A DNA stretch of 64,000 nt from Arthrobacter zhaoxinii (GCF_024385505.1 NZ_JANFLT010000006.1:620001-684000); one strand, 5' to 3'; positions 1 to 10,316 are shown, counted from the first letter of the stretch. A program made the numbers and translations. Notes: generated by a model not told the origin, from the letters alone.

Positions 1-1
1 C

Positions 2-280
2 TGGGAAGAGAATGAAGTCACCGAAGGTTTCTCCTCCGTCGCCGTGCCGGTCCCGGACCGGACCGGGCACGCCGTCGCCGCCCTGACCCTGACCGCACCG
101 AACCGCGCACCGGGCATCGAGGCGGCTTCGGCACGGGGGATCGATGCCCTGGCCGCCCAGGTCCTGCCCGGCCTGCTCCGCTGCGCCGCCGAGCTTTCCC
201 GCCGGCTGGGTGTCCGCCCACAGCCGGATCCGAAGGCGTCTGGTACCCCAGACATCCCTCCCGGGGCGGCTGCGCCCTAA
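2..280 (+). CDS. IclR-family transcriptional regulator, C-terminal fragment
   Basis: An open frame enters from the left edge and stops with TAA at 278-280, giving about 92 residues. The stretch GFSSVAVPVPDRTGHAVAAL, followed by a helical tail, resembles the end of the IclR effector-binding domain, where such regulators bind a small metabolite. The DNA-binding N-terminus lies outside the window. Its stop is only 24 bases before hutU in the same direction, so it is plausibly the local regulator of histidine use; this is inference from position. Confidence 0.7.
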   Translation, partial: WEENEVTEGFSSVAVPVPDRTGHAVAALTLTAPNRAPGIEAASARGIDALAAQVLPGLLRCAAELSRRLGVRPQPDPKASGTPDIPPGAAAP

Positions 281-304
281 ACGACCCGGGGCTACGGTCT
301 GGCT

Positions 305-1990
<1,686 letters not shown>

Positions 1991-2007
1991 CCAGCCTGGA
2001 GAGAACC

Positions 2008-3207
2008 ATGGACACCGTTAGCAGCCTGCTCGCCTCAATTGCCGACGTCGGTCGGGATCCGCGGCGCGGCGGCTACTCCCGCCCGGTGTTTTCGACGCCG
2101 GAGCTGACGCTCCGCGAGTGGTTCCAGACGGAGGCCCGGAACCGTGGATTGGACGTGGAAACGGACCGCAACGGCATCCTCTGGGCCTGGTGGGGAACAC
2201 CCGAACGCGGGGCGCTGGTCACGGGCAGCCACCTTGACTCCGTGCCGGGCGGCGGCGCCTTCGACGGACCCCTGGGGGTGGCCTCCGCGCTTGCCGCCGT
2301 GGACCTGCTGCGCGAGCGCGGGATTAGCCGCAACCGCTCCCTGGCCATCACCGTCTTTCCCGAAGAGGAGGGGTCCCGCTTCGGGGTCGCCTGCCTGGGC
2401 TCGCGGCTGTTGACCGGCGACATTGACGCGGACAAGGCCCGGAACCTGCGCGACGCGGACGGAACCACCTTTGCGGACGCCGCCCGGGCGAACGGACTCG
2501 ACCCCGCACGGCTCGGACGCGACGACGAGGCGCTGGCCCGCATCGGCGACTTTGTGGAACTGCACGTGGAACAGGGCCGCGGGCTTGGCGAGGACGGACC
2601 GGCCGTTGCCGTGGGCGGATCCGTCCTGGGCCACGGCCGCTGGCGGATCAGTGTTTCCGGGCAGGGCAACCACGCCGGCACCACAGCTATGGCGGACCGC
2701 GCCGACCCGCTGGTGGCAGCCGCGCAGATTATCGTCGCCGTGCAGAAGGCCGCTGCCGCGGTCGACGGCGCCAGGGCGACTGTAGGCCGTCTCGCTCCGG
2801 TCCCGGGCGGCACCAATGTCATTGCCTCCCGGGTGGACCTCTGGCTCGATGCCCGGCACCCGGACGACGCCACCGCGCTGGCCCTGGTGGAAACCATCCA
2901 CGGCAAGGCGCAGAAAATTTCCGCGTTCGAAGGCTGCACCGTGTCCCTGACACCGGAATCCTGGACCGGCTCGGTCACCTTCGACACCGCGCTGGGCCGC
3001 AGCCTGGAACTGGCGCTTCCCGGAGCCCCGGTGCTGGCCACGGGTGCGGGCCACGACGCCGGCATCCTCGCCGGACACGTGCCGTCGGGGATGCTGTTTG
3101 TCCGTAACCCCACCGGGATCTCGCACTCCCCGGAGGAACACGTGGAAGCCGAGGACGCTGACGCCGGAGCCGGGGCGCTCGCCGATGTGCTGGAGGCGCT
3201 GCTGTGA
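2008..3207 (+). CDS. M20-family amidohydrolase (allantoate amidohydrolase-like), candidate N-formylglutamate hydrolase
   Basis: This 399-residue protein belongs to the M20 hydantoinase/carbamoylase branch (allantoate amidohydrolase, N-carbamoyl amino-acid hydrolase). Metal-site motifs are visible: GSHLDSVPGGGAFDG near residue 73, EEEGSRFG near 118 and HVEQG near 186. These dinuclear-metal enzymes hydrolyse N-substituted amino acids. It sits 17 bases after hutU with a GGAGAG ribosome-binding site and overlaps hutF by 4 bases. No HutG-type deformylase is nearby, so its likely role is releasing glutamate from N-formylglutamate made by HutF. The family call is firm; the substrate is inferred. Confidence 0.85.
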   Translation: MDTVSSLLASIADVGRDPRRGGYSRPVFSTPELTLREWFQTEARNRGLDVETDRNGILWAWWGTPERGALVTGSHLDSVPGGGAFDGPLGVASALAAVDLLRERGISRNRSLAITVFPEEEGSRFGVACLGSRLLTGDIDADKARNLRDADGTTFADAARANGLDPARLGRDDEALARIGDFVELHVEQGRGLGEDGPAVAVGGSVLGHGRWRISVSGQGNHAGTTAMADRADPLVAAAQIIVAVQKAAAAVDGARATVGRLAPVPGGTNVIASRVDLWLDARHPDDATALALVETIHGKAQKISAFEGCTVSLTPESWTGSVTFDTALGRSLELALPGAPVLATGAGHDAGILAGHVPSGMLFVRNPTGISHSPEEHVEAEDADAGAGALADVLEALL

Positions 3208-3240
3208 AAGGCGCTGTTGTGAACGGCACTGCTGTGAAGG
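3196..3240 (+). repeat. 15-bp tandem repeat, three copies, across the M20/hutF start
   Basis: Units at 3196-3210, 3211-3225 and 3226-3240 read approximately GCGCTGCTGTGAAAG and differ at only a few positions. The first unit holds the stop of the upstream gene and the GTG start of hutF. Each unit keeps an in-frame GTG, so the repeat multiplies potential start codons without shifting frame. Confidence 0.85.
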
Positions 3241-4658
3241 GTGCTGCGGACCGGTCCCCGGAGGACGGCGCTGCCATCTGGTGCGAAGCCGGCTGGTACG
3301 AGGGCAGCATCCGGGAAGGCATCCGGCTCACGGTCGACTCCGCCGGAAGGGTCGCGTCGGCCGTCCCCGGATCGGACTCCGAGCCCGGGGACCTGCTGCT
3401 GTCCGGCGTCGTGTTCCCCGCAGCAGCCAACGCCCACTCGCACGCCTTCCACCGGGTGCTGCGCGGCCGCACCCACACCGCGGGCGATTTCTGGAGCTGG
3501 CGGGAACAGATGTACTCGGCCGCCGGGTCCCTGACCCCCGGCCTGTACGAGCAGCTGGCCACGGCAGTCTTCACGGAGATGGTGGTCTCCGGGTATACCA
3601 GCGTGGCCGAGTTCCACTATGTGCACCACGCCCCGGACGGCTCCGCCTATCCGGAGCACGGGATGGAACTGGCCCTCGCCCGGGCGGCGGTTGCCGCCGG
3701 CATCCGGCTGACCCTGCTGGACACCTGTTACCTATCCGGCGGTTTCGGGTCCGATGGAGTGGGAACCCCGCTGGATGCCCGGCAGCAGCGGTTCGGAGAC
3801 GCCGACGCCGATGCCTGGCTGGAGCGCTTCGCCTCGCTGCAGGCGGCGGTCGGGAAGCGGTTTCCCCCGGAACAGGTGAGCGTCGGGGCCGCCCTGCATT
3901 CGGTCCGCGCCGTCCCGGAGGCCGCACTGGCCCGAATTGCGGAGCGGCTGCCGGCCGGGATTCCGCTGCACATCCACCTGTCCGAACAGCCGCAGGAAAA
4001 CGCCGACTGCCTCGCTGCCACCGGGACGACTCCCACGGGGCTGCTGCACCGGCACGGCCTGCTCAGTCCCCGGCTCGCCGCCGTCCATGCCACCCATCTG
4101 ACCGAGGCGGACATCGCCCTGCTGGGAGCGGCAGGCGCCACCGCGGTGTTCTGTCCCACCACGGAAGCGGACCTGGCTGACGGTCTCGGCCGAGCCGCGG
4201 ACCTGCGCAGCGCCGGGGTGGCCCTGGCGCTGGGCAGTGACCAGCACGCCGTCGTCGACCCCTGGCTGGAGATGCGGGCCCTGGAATACGGTGAGCGGCT
4301 GCGGACCGGCAGGCGCGGGTCCTTTACCCCGGCGGACCTGCACGTGGCCGCGTCCGACGCCGGAGCCGCGGCGCAGGGACGAACGGCACCCGGGCTGGAA
4401 CCGGGGAAGGCCTGCGACCTTATGGCGGTTCGCCCGCACAGTGTGCGCACCGCCGGGTCACGAACCAACCAGCTGGCATTCTCCGCCACCGCCGCGGACG
4501 TGGCCGCCGTCGTCGTCGGCGGCCGGCTTCGCGCCCGGAACGGTGAGCACACCACGCTCGGAGACCCGGCGGCCCTCCTGCAGGATGCGATTGCCGCGGT
4601 CGACTCCGCCCCCGCACCAGTGCACGAAACCCGTTTGGAAGGAAACCGGCACCTATGA
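3204..4658 (+). CDS. hutF: Formimidoylglutamate deiminase
   Basis: This 484-residue amidohydrolase deiminates N-formimidoyl-L-glutamate to N-formyl-L-glutamate plus ammonia. Metal ligands are recognisable: HSHAFHR near residue 79, HIHLSEQ near 256, HATHL near 297 and the catalytic aspartate region LGSDQH near 346. The GTG at 3204 is chosen because a GGAGG lies 7 bases upstream and the start overlaps the preceding stop. Two further in-frame GTGs (3219, 3234) come from a 15-base tandem repeat, so the N-terminus is uncertain by ten residues. An ATGA overlap couples it to hutI. Confidence 0.93.
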   Translation: MKGAVVNGTAVKGAADRSPEDGAAIWCEAGWYEGSIREGIRLTVDSAGRVASAVPGSDSEPGDLLLSGVVFPAAANAHSHAFHRVLRGRTHTAGDFWSWREQMYSAAGSLTPGLYEQLATAVFTEMVVSGYTSVAEFHYVHHAPDGSAYPEHGMELALARAAVAAGIRLTLLDTCYLSGGFGSDGVGTPLDARQQRFGDADADAWLERFASLQAAVGKRFPPEQVSVGAALHSVRAVPEAALARIAERLPAGIPLHIHLSEQPQENADCLAATGTTPTGLLHRHGLLSPRLAAVHATHLTEADIALLGAAGATAVFCPTTEADLADGLGRAADLRSAGVALALGSDQHAVVDPWLEMRALEYGERLRTGRRGSFTPADLHVAASDAGAAAQGRTAPGLEPGKACDLMAVRPHSVRTAGSRTNQLAFSATAADVAAVVVGGRLRARNGEHTTLGDPAALLQDAIAAVDSAPAPVHETRLEGNRHL

Positions 4659-5878
4659 GCCCGGCCTCAACACTCGTCACCAACATCGGTGAACTCTCCA
4701 CCCAGGACCATTCCGCTGACACACCGGTGCTGCAGGATGCCGCCATCGTGTTCGAGGGGGAGCGGATCAGCTGGATCGGTCCGGCGCGGAACGCTCCGGC
4801 CGCGGACGAGGTGATCGACGCCGGCGGGCGGGCCGGGCTGCCCGGCTGGGTGGATTCCCACACCCACCTGGTGTTTGTCGGGGACCGCAGCGCGGAGTTC
4901 GAGGCGCGGATGGCGGGGAAGGCCTATGAAGCCGGCGGGATCGCCGTCACGACGGAAGCCACCCGGGCGGCGTCGGACTACGACCTGACCCGGCTGCTGC
5001 TGGCCCGGGCCGCCGAAGCCGCAGCGGGCGGCACCACGTACCTGGAGACCAAGACCGGCTACGGATTGAACGTGGAGGAGGAACGCCGGCATGCCCGGAT
5101 CGCCTCCACCGTGGCGGACGCCGTCACGTTCCTGGGCGCCCACCTGGTGCCGGACGGAGCCGATGCGGATGAGTACACGGACCTGGTCTGCACCGACATG
5201 CTCGCCGCGGTGCGGCCGTACGTGCAGTGGGCGGATGTCTTCTGCGAAAAGGGAGCGTTCACCGAGGAGCAGTCCCGGCGGGTGCTGCAGGCGGCCGCGG
5301 ATGCCGGGCTGGGGCTTCGGGTGCACGGGAACCAGCTTGGGCCCGGGGCGGGGGTGCGACTCGCGGTGGAGTTCGGGGCGGCCAGCGTGGACCATGTGAA
5401 CCATCTGTCCGACGACGACGTCGCGGCGCTCGCGGACACCTGGTCCGGGTGGGATGCCGGAGCCGGGATTCCCGGCACCGTCGCGACCTGCCTGCCCGCC
5501 TGTGACCTGTCCACCCGGGCTCCGCTGGCACCCGCGCGGCGGCTGCTGGACGCCGGGGTGCAGGTGGCCCTGGCTTCCAACTGCAACCCGGGCACGTCCT
5601 TCACGAGTTCCATGGCTTTCTGCGTAGCCACCGCTGTGCTGCAGATGGGCCTCACCGTGCAGGAAGCCGTCCGGTCAGCCACCTACGGCGGTGCTTTGGC
5701 GCTGCGGGTGCACACCGGTGAGGACCGGGACGGGAAACGGGCTGTCGGGTCCCTCGCCGTCGGGCACCGTGCCGATCTACAGCTGCTCAACGCTCCTTCG
5801 GCCGCCCATCTGGCGTACCGGCCCGGCATGCCCCTGACCGGCATGGTGTTTAAGGCCGGGGTGCCCGTCCGGCGGTGA
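4655..5878 (+). CDS. hutI: Imidazolonepropionase
   Basis: The 407-residue product opens the ring of 4-imidazolone-5-propionate to give N-formimidoyl-L-glutamate, linking HutU to HutF. Motifs of this metal-dependent amidohydrolase include DSHTHLVFVGDR near residue 67, VHGNQLGPGAG near 224, DHVNHLSDDD near 246 and LASNCNPGTS near 306. The start lies in an ATGA overlap with hutF, a sign of translational coupling. It is the last gene of the operon; about 340 non-coding bases follow. Confidence 0.96.
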   Translation: MSPASTLVTNIGELSTQDHSADTPVLQDAAIVFEGERISWIGPARNAPAADEVIDAGGRAGLPGWVDSHTHLVFVGDRSAEFEARMAGKAYEAGGIAVTTEATRAASDYDLTRLLLARAAEAAAGGTTYLETKTGYGLNVEEERRHARIASTVADAVTFLGAHLVPDGADADEYTDLVCTDMLAAVRPYVQWADVFCEKGAFTEEQSRRVLQAAADAGLGLRVHGNQLGPGAGVRLAVEFGAASVDHVNHLSDDDVAALADTWSGWDAGAGIPGTVATCLPACDLSTRAPLAPARRLLDAGVQVALASNCNPGTSFTSSMAFCVATAVLQMGLTVQEAVRSATYGGALALRVHTGEDRDGKRAVGSLAVGHRADLQLLNAPSAAHLAYRPGMPLTGMVFKAGVPVRR

Positions 5879-6016
5879 ACGCGGGGCTGCGGGGATGCGG
5901 GGCGTTGGGCGTGCGGCGTACCTGATGTGCGGGGGCTGCGAGATGCCCGGGAGCTGAAGCCGGCCGGAATCGAGTCTGCAGTATTTACAGATTTTTGGAC
6001 GCAATCCGGTTTATTG

Positions 6017-6106
6017 TGCTGATTCGATCCGGGAACCGGTAAGTGTTGCCGACTCGATGCGGGAACCGGTAAGTGTTGCTGACTCGATGCGGGAACCGGC
6101 TGGCTC
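6017..6106. repeat. 30-bp tandem repeat, three copies, in the hutI-CPBP intergenic region
   Basis: The 337 bases between hutI and the next gene hold three head-to-tail 30-base units starting at 6017, 6047 and 6077, with shared core CGATGCGGGAACCGG. Units 1 and 2 differ at three positions; unit 3 diverges in its last third. A degenerate copy may lie around 6140-6166. The rest of 5879-6215 is plain GC-rich sequence in which no gene or clear promoter is seen. Confidence 0.85.
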
Positions 6107-6215
6107 GGGAACGGCGCTTCGATGAGCAAGGCATGGTCCAGGTTCGATACGAGAGGCGGTAAGTCCGCCTCCGGACAGCTCCGCACGGGTCTGAGCCCCG
6201 TAAGCATCCGGCACA

Positions 6216-7013
6216 ATGGTGTCCATGTCTGCTGCCCTGCCCTCCGCCCCCGCTGAATCCCTGGATCCGCGGGCACGCCGGATGCTGGTCTTCGAAATCC
6301 TGATTGTGCTGGGACTGTCGCTCGGCCGGTCGGGGGTCTACGCCGTCGTCGAACTCATCGAAAAGGCCACCGAGGCTCCGCTGGGCGACCAGACCACCAC
6401 GTTGAATCCCGTCCTCGACGAGCGGCCGTACTTCGACCTGGTGTACCAGCTGCTGGGAATCTTCTTTTCTCTCCTGCCGGTAGCGCTGGTCCTGTTCCTG
6501 CTGACCGAACCCGGAAAGTCCGCGTTCCGCCGGATCGGGTTCGCCTTCGCTCGACCGCTCCGCGACTTCGGCCTGGGGGTTGCCCTGGCGGCGGTCATCG
6601 GCGTCGGCACGCTGGGTGTCTACGCTGCCGGACGGGCGCTCGGCATCACCACCGCACTGGTGCCGGCAGCCCTGGATACCTACTGGTGGACACTGCCGGT
6701 GCTGATCCTCTCGGCCATGCGGCATGCCGTGCTGGAGGAAGTCATTGTGGTGGGCTACCTGTTCCTGCGGCTGCGGCAGCTGGGCTGGGGAACACCGGCG
6801 ATTATTCTCACCAGCGCCCTGATCCGGGCCAGCTACCACCTGTACCAGGGGATCGGCCCCGGTATTGGAAACTTCCTGATGGGTCTGCTCTTCGGCTATG
6901 TCTACACCAAGACGCGTCGGGTCATGCCGCTCGTGATCGCGCATGCTCTGGTGGACATTGCCGGCTTTGTCGGGTTTGCCCTGTTCGGTTCGGCCATCGG
7001 GATCGGGGACTGA
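6216..7013 (+). CDS. CPBP-family intramembrane glutamic protease
   Basis: A 265-residue membrane protein with several hydrophobic segments. It carries the motifs of the CPBP (CAAX protease and bacteriocin-processing, Abi) family: a paired glutamate in HAVLEEVIVVGY near residue 173, a histidine in ASYHLYQG near 207, and FGYVYTKTRR followed by IAHALVD near 240. These residues build the intramembrane active site. The substrate is unknown. Two starts are possible, 6216 and 6225. The GH2 gene begins 23 bases downstream and may be cotranscribed. Confidence 0.87.
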   Translation: MVSMSAALPSAPAESLDPRARRMLVFEILIVLGLSLGRSGVYAVVELIEKATEAPLGDQTTTLNPVLDERPYFDLVYQLLGIFFSLLPVALVLFLLTEPGKSAFRRIGFAFARPLRDFGLGVALAAVIGVGTLGVYAAGRALGITTALVPAALDTYWWTLPVLILSAMRHAVLEEVIVVGYLFLRLRQLGWGTPAIILTSALIRASYHLYQGIGPGIGNFLMGLLFGYVYTKTRRVMPLVIAHALVDIAGFVGFALFGSAIGIGD

Positions 7014-7036
7014 ACGGCGGCACATAAGATGGCCCG

Positions 7037-8929
7037 GTGACACTGATGACCCGATGGGGTGCAGCCCTGGACCCCGGCTCCGTCCTGCAGGAATACCCCC
7101 GCCCGCAGCTGGTGCGCGACAGCTACCTGAACCTCAACGGTTACTGGGAGTACGCAATCACCGACGCCGGCCGGAATCAACCACCCGCAGACGGCACCTG
7201 GGACGGACGCATCCTGGTGCCGTTCTCCCCGGAAGCGGCACTGTCCGGCGTGAACCGGCAGCTGAAGCCGGGCCAGGCGCTGTGGTACCGGCGCACTGTC
7301 CGGCTGCCCGCCGGATTTGCGGGGGAGCGGGTACTGCTGCATTTCGGCGCCGTCGATTCCAGCTGCACAGTGGCGGTCAACGGTATTCCGGTAGGCGGGC
7401 ACGACGGCGGCTACCTTCCGTTTTCCCTCGACATCACGGACGCGTTGGCGAGCCGTTCGCAGCCGGCAGGTGAGACGGGGCAGGAGCCCACCGAACACGA
7501 GATTGTCGTCCGGGTACGCGACACCAGTGATACGGGGTACCACAGCCGCGGCAAGCAGAAGCTGAACCGCGGCGGTATCTGGTACACGGCCCAGTCGGGG
7601 ATCTGGCAGACCGTGTGGCTGGAATCCGTGCCGCGGACCAGCATTTCCCGGCTGGTCCTGGTGCCGGACCTTAGCTCCGTCACCGCCACCATCCTGCTCA
7701 GCGCCGACGCCAGTGCCAGTGCCAGTGCCGGTGCCGGCGCGGTCAGCGACACGGACAGCGACACGGGGAGGGCCGGAACTTTCGCCCCGCCCGGCCTGCG
7801 GGCCGAAATCACCGTAAGTACCGCCGGCAGGACCGTAGCGCAGGCAGACGCCGGGCCGGGCCGGACGGTGCGGATTCCGGTTCCCGATCCGCACCTGTGG
7901 ACTCCGGAGGATCCCTTCCTCTATGACCTCGACATCCGGCTGCTCTCCGGAGATGAGGAAATCGACCGGGTCCGGAGCTACACCGGCCTGCGGACCGTGG
8001 GCATGGGCCCGGATCCGCAGGGTCACCAGCGGCTGCTGCTGAACGGCGCCCCCTACTTCCATGCAGGACTGCTGGACCAGGGGTACTGGCCGGACGGGTT
8101 GTATACGGCCCCCTCGGATGAGGCACTGGCCTTCGATATCGGCGCCGCGAAGGAGCTGGGCTTCACGATGCTGCGCAAGCACATCAAGATCGAACCCCTG
8201 CGCTGGTACTACCACTGTGACCGGCTGGGGATCCTGGTCTGGCAGGACCTGGTGAACGGCGGCACCACCTACCGGCACTCCGTGGTGAGCGCTCCTGCAG
8301 TCGGCGCCCCCCACCGCTCAGACAATGCCTATCTCGCCTTTGGGCGGGCGGACGCGCAGGGTCGGGAGGAGTTCCGCCGCGAACTGCACGGCACCGTGGA
8401 GCTGCTGGGCAGCAGCCCGTCGATCGCCGTGTGGGTGCCGTTCAACGAAGGCTGGGGCCAGTTCGACGCCAACGCCCTCGCGCAGGAGCTCCGCGGCCTT
8501 GATCCGACCCGGATCATCGACCACGCCAGCGGCTGGCATGACCAAGGCGGCGGAGACCTCAAGAGCGTGCATGTGTACTTCGTGCCGTTCCGGCTGCGGA
8601 AGGCCTGGCAGCGGGGCCGGCGTGCGGTGGTCCTGTCCGAATACGGCGGCTACGGCCTGCGGATCCCCGGGCACACGTTCAACGACAGGGAGTTCGGCTA
8701 CCGGATGTTCCGGTCCAAGCGGGATCTGCGGCGTGCCTATATCCGCCTGCATACCCGGCAGATCGAACCGGCGGTGGCCCGCGGCCTGGCCGCCACCGTG
8801 TACACCCAGCTCACCGACGTTGAGGACGAGGTCAACGGGCTGCTGACCTATGACCGGGCAGTGCTGAAGATCGACGCCGGCACGGTGAAAGGGCTCAACG
8901 GGCGGCTTGTCCGTGCCTCTGGGTCCTGA
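7037..8929 (+). CDS. Glycoside hydrolase family 2 protein
   Basis: A 630-residue enzyme of the beta-galactosidase/beta-glucuronidase/beta-mannosidase family. The N-terminal 220 residues resemble the jelly-roll sugar-binding domain, then comes an immunoglobulin-like domain, then the catalytic barrel. The acid/base is the glutamate in WVPFNEGWGQF near residue 471 and the likely nucleophile is the glutamate in VVLSEYGGYG near 534. No signal peptide, so it is cytoplasmic. The sugar cannot be told from sequence alone. An Ala-Ser/Asp-Ser-Thr-rich insertion near residues 223-250 is encoded by short DNA repeats. Confidence 0.9.
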   Translation: MTLMTRWGAALDPGSVLQEYPRPQLVRDSYLNLNGYWEYAITDAGRNQPPADGTWDGRILVPFSPEAALSGVNRQLKPGQALWYRRTVRLPAGFAGERVLLHFGAVDSSCTVAVNGIPVGGHDGGYLPFSLDITDALASRSQPAGETGQEPTEHEIVVRVRDTSDTGYHSRGKQKLNRGGIWYTAQSGIWQTVWLESVPRTSISRLVLVPDLSSVTATILLSADASASASAGAGAVSDTDSDTGRAGTFAPPGLRAEITVSTAGRTVAQADAGPGRTVRIPVPDPHLWTPEDPFLYDLDIRLLSGDEEIDRVRSYTGLRTVGMGPDPQGHQRLLLNGAPYFHAGLLDQGYWPDGLYTAPSDEALAFDIGAAKELGFTMLRKHIKIEPLRWYYHCDRLGILVWQDLVNGGTTYRHSVVSAPAVGAPHRSDNAYLAFGRADAQGREEFRRELHGTVELLGSSPSIAVWVPFNEGWGQFDANALAQELRGLDPTRIIDHASGWHDQGGGDLKSVHVYFVPFRLRKAWQRGRRAVVLSEYGGYGLRIPGHTFNDREFGYRMFRSKRDLRRAYIRLHTRQIEPAVARGLAATVYTQLTDVEDEVNGLLTYDRAVLKIDAGTVKGLNGRLVRASGS

Positions 8930-9979
8930 GCCTGCTTTTCCTCCAGTTTGTCCGAATCCCTGCAGATTGTCCGGATTCCCGCAGCGCGCGGAGCAGGGAT
9001 TGCCACAAACCGCTGGTATCCGGACAACCCGGAAGGAAATCGGCGGCGCCGGGAACGGGGGAGACCAGCGCGGACCAAGCGCTGCACCAAGGACTCCGGG
9101 TGCCGTGCCTCTTTTGCGATATCTTCCCAAGACCAGCGAACAAAACTAACCCCTGTTGCACGGATGGCATCTTCGCGCCGTTTCTCCTGGCGCAGTGTGT
9201 CCCAGGAAGGGGCAACGGCTGCATCGCCCCGACCGTATTTCACCGCGCCGTCAAACTCCCCAACGAGCCTCTGCTCACGCCAATAAAAGTCGACCCGGAA
9301 GCGGCCGGCCGAGGTATTGAATTGTTGCTGGAGCTCGGGCGGAAGGAAACGGTGTGTGAATCACGGCCCGGGAATAGGACTCGCCGGCAGACTCAGAGCG
9401 CGCATCGGCGAAGTCGATTACCTGTAAGGCCCGCAGTCGCTTTACCTGACTGGGCAGGTTCTCTGCTGTTTCCCGCAGATGGTCCTTTCCCAGGGGAGGC
9501 AAACCGAGAACAGGATCCGGCCGCAGCACGTGGTCCATGGAGGGAACCGCGTGCTCGAAAGGGAGATAGGCAGCCATGTCCAGAACGGTCTGCGGCCGAG
9601 ATGTCAGGGGCACCTCTTCCACAACAGTGACCGGTTCCAACAGCTGACGCTCCACCCAGTGGAGCCCGCCACGGCGCTGGCCATGAAGGGGAGGGTTGGC
9701 CAACAGCAGAACCTCGGCAGAGTTACCAATGACGGGCAGCCCCCACATGACGGCAGCAGATTGCTGGATAAGGATGCGCTGACCGTGCCCCTGTTCCACG
9801 GCTGCCCGGATCCGGAGCCGTTGCTGGTCCCAGGGAGAAAGGCTTTGCCACTCATCCGCCTGCATATAGACGCCGCGGCGGAGGCGGATCAACTGACCGG
9901 ACCGGCAGCTCGAGGCCAAGGCACGGCGGTCAGTACCGTGGGCCTCAGCATCGGCTGTGAAAATGAGCTCCGGATCCAT
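8848..9979 (-). pseudogene. AbiEi-like/DUF559-type protein gene, broken by a frameshift
   Basis: Translation from ATG at 9979 gives an N-terminal wing similar to AbiEi-type antitoxin proteins (MDPELIFTADAEAHGTDRR, then LIRLRRGVYMQADEW) and runs to SRAVIHTPF before stopping at 9275. The expected C-terminal endonuclease-fold part (RVDFYWREQRLVGEFDGAVK, later FVRWSWEDI) lies in another frame that continues to 8848. One extra base in a CACACA run (plus-strand TGTGTG at 9353-9358) would explain the shift. The second frame also lacks the usual stop after LPRSRRR and runs through a repeat into the convergent GH2 gene. A real pseudogene or a sequencing error are both possible. Confidence 0.75.
8947..9027. 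repeat. Dispersed palindromic repeat, copy A
   Basis: About 55 bases starting TTTGTCCGAATCCCTGC match two other sites (10075-10132 and 30392-30446). AATCCCTGC pairs with GCAGGGATT, and TTGTCCGGAT pairs with ATCCGGACAA at the right end, so the element can fold in more than one way. It lies just after the GH2 stop and inside the 3' tail of the broken antisense gene. Confidence 0.75.
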
Positions 9980-10074
9980 GGACTCAAAGGTGGATGGGTA
10001 ACAGCGGACCCGCGAGGGTATGCCTCCCGATTGTGGACAACCCTCCGGTGCCTCGGCTTGGAAAAGCCCTGCGG

Positions 10075-10132
10075 TTTGTCGCAATCCCCGCAGTTTGTGA
10101 CAATTCCTGCGCCGCGCGGTGCAGGAATCCGG
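10075..10132. repeat. Dispersed palindromic repeat, copy B
   Basis: Same family as copies A and C. It contains a clean hairpin, ATTCCTGCGCC / GGTGCAGGAAT around a four-base loop with one G-T wobble pair. It lies about 95 bases upstream of the AbiEi-like pseudogene start and leads directly into the minisatellite. Copies A and B flank the pseudogene in the same orientation. Confidence 0.75.
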
Positions 10133-10310
10133 ACATATCGCGGGGGTCCGGACATGGTTTGGGGACATGCCGCGGGGTCCGGACATCGTGTGGGGACATA
10201 TCGCAGGAATCCGGACATGCCGCGGGGGTCCGGACACACTGCGGGGACATGCCGCAGGAATCCGGACATACCGCAGGAATCCGGGCGAAGCCCCGGCCCC
10301 GGCCCCGGCC
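10131..10310. repeat. Minisatellite built on GGACATNNCGCAGGAATCC
   Basis: Nine consecutive units begin GGACAT or GGACAC. Most are 19 bases (one 18) and three are truncated to 13, producing a partly regular 32-base higher-order pattern. The unit is the reverse complement of the half-site TGTCCGGATTCCTGC found in the dispersed repeat next to it, so the array looks like a local expansion. It ends in a CCGGCC-rich run touching the stop of the minus-strand VOC gene. No unique spacers are present. Confidence 0.85.
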
Positions 10311-10316
10311 CCGGAA

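Noticed and set aside
10131-10310. CRISPR-like array
   Set aside because: Units are 13-19 bases, abut without unique spacers, and no cas genes are present; it is a minisatellite.
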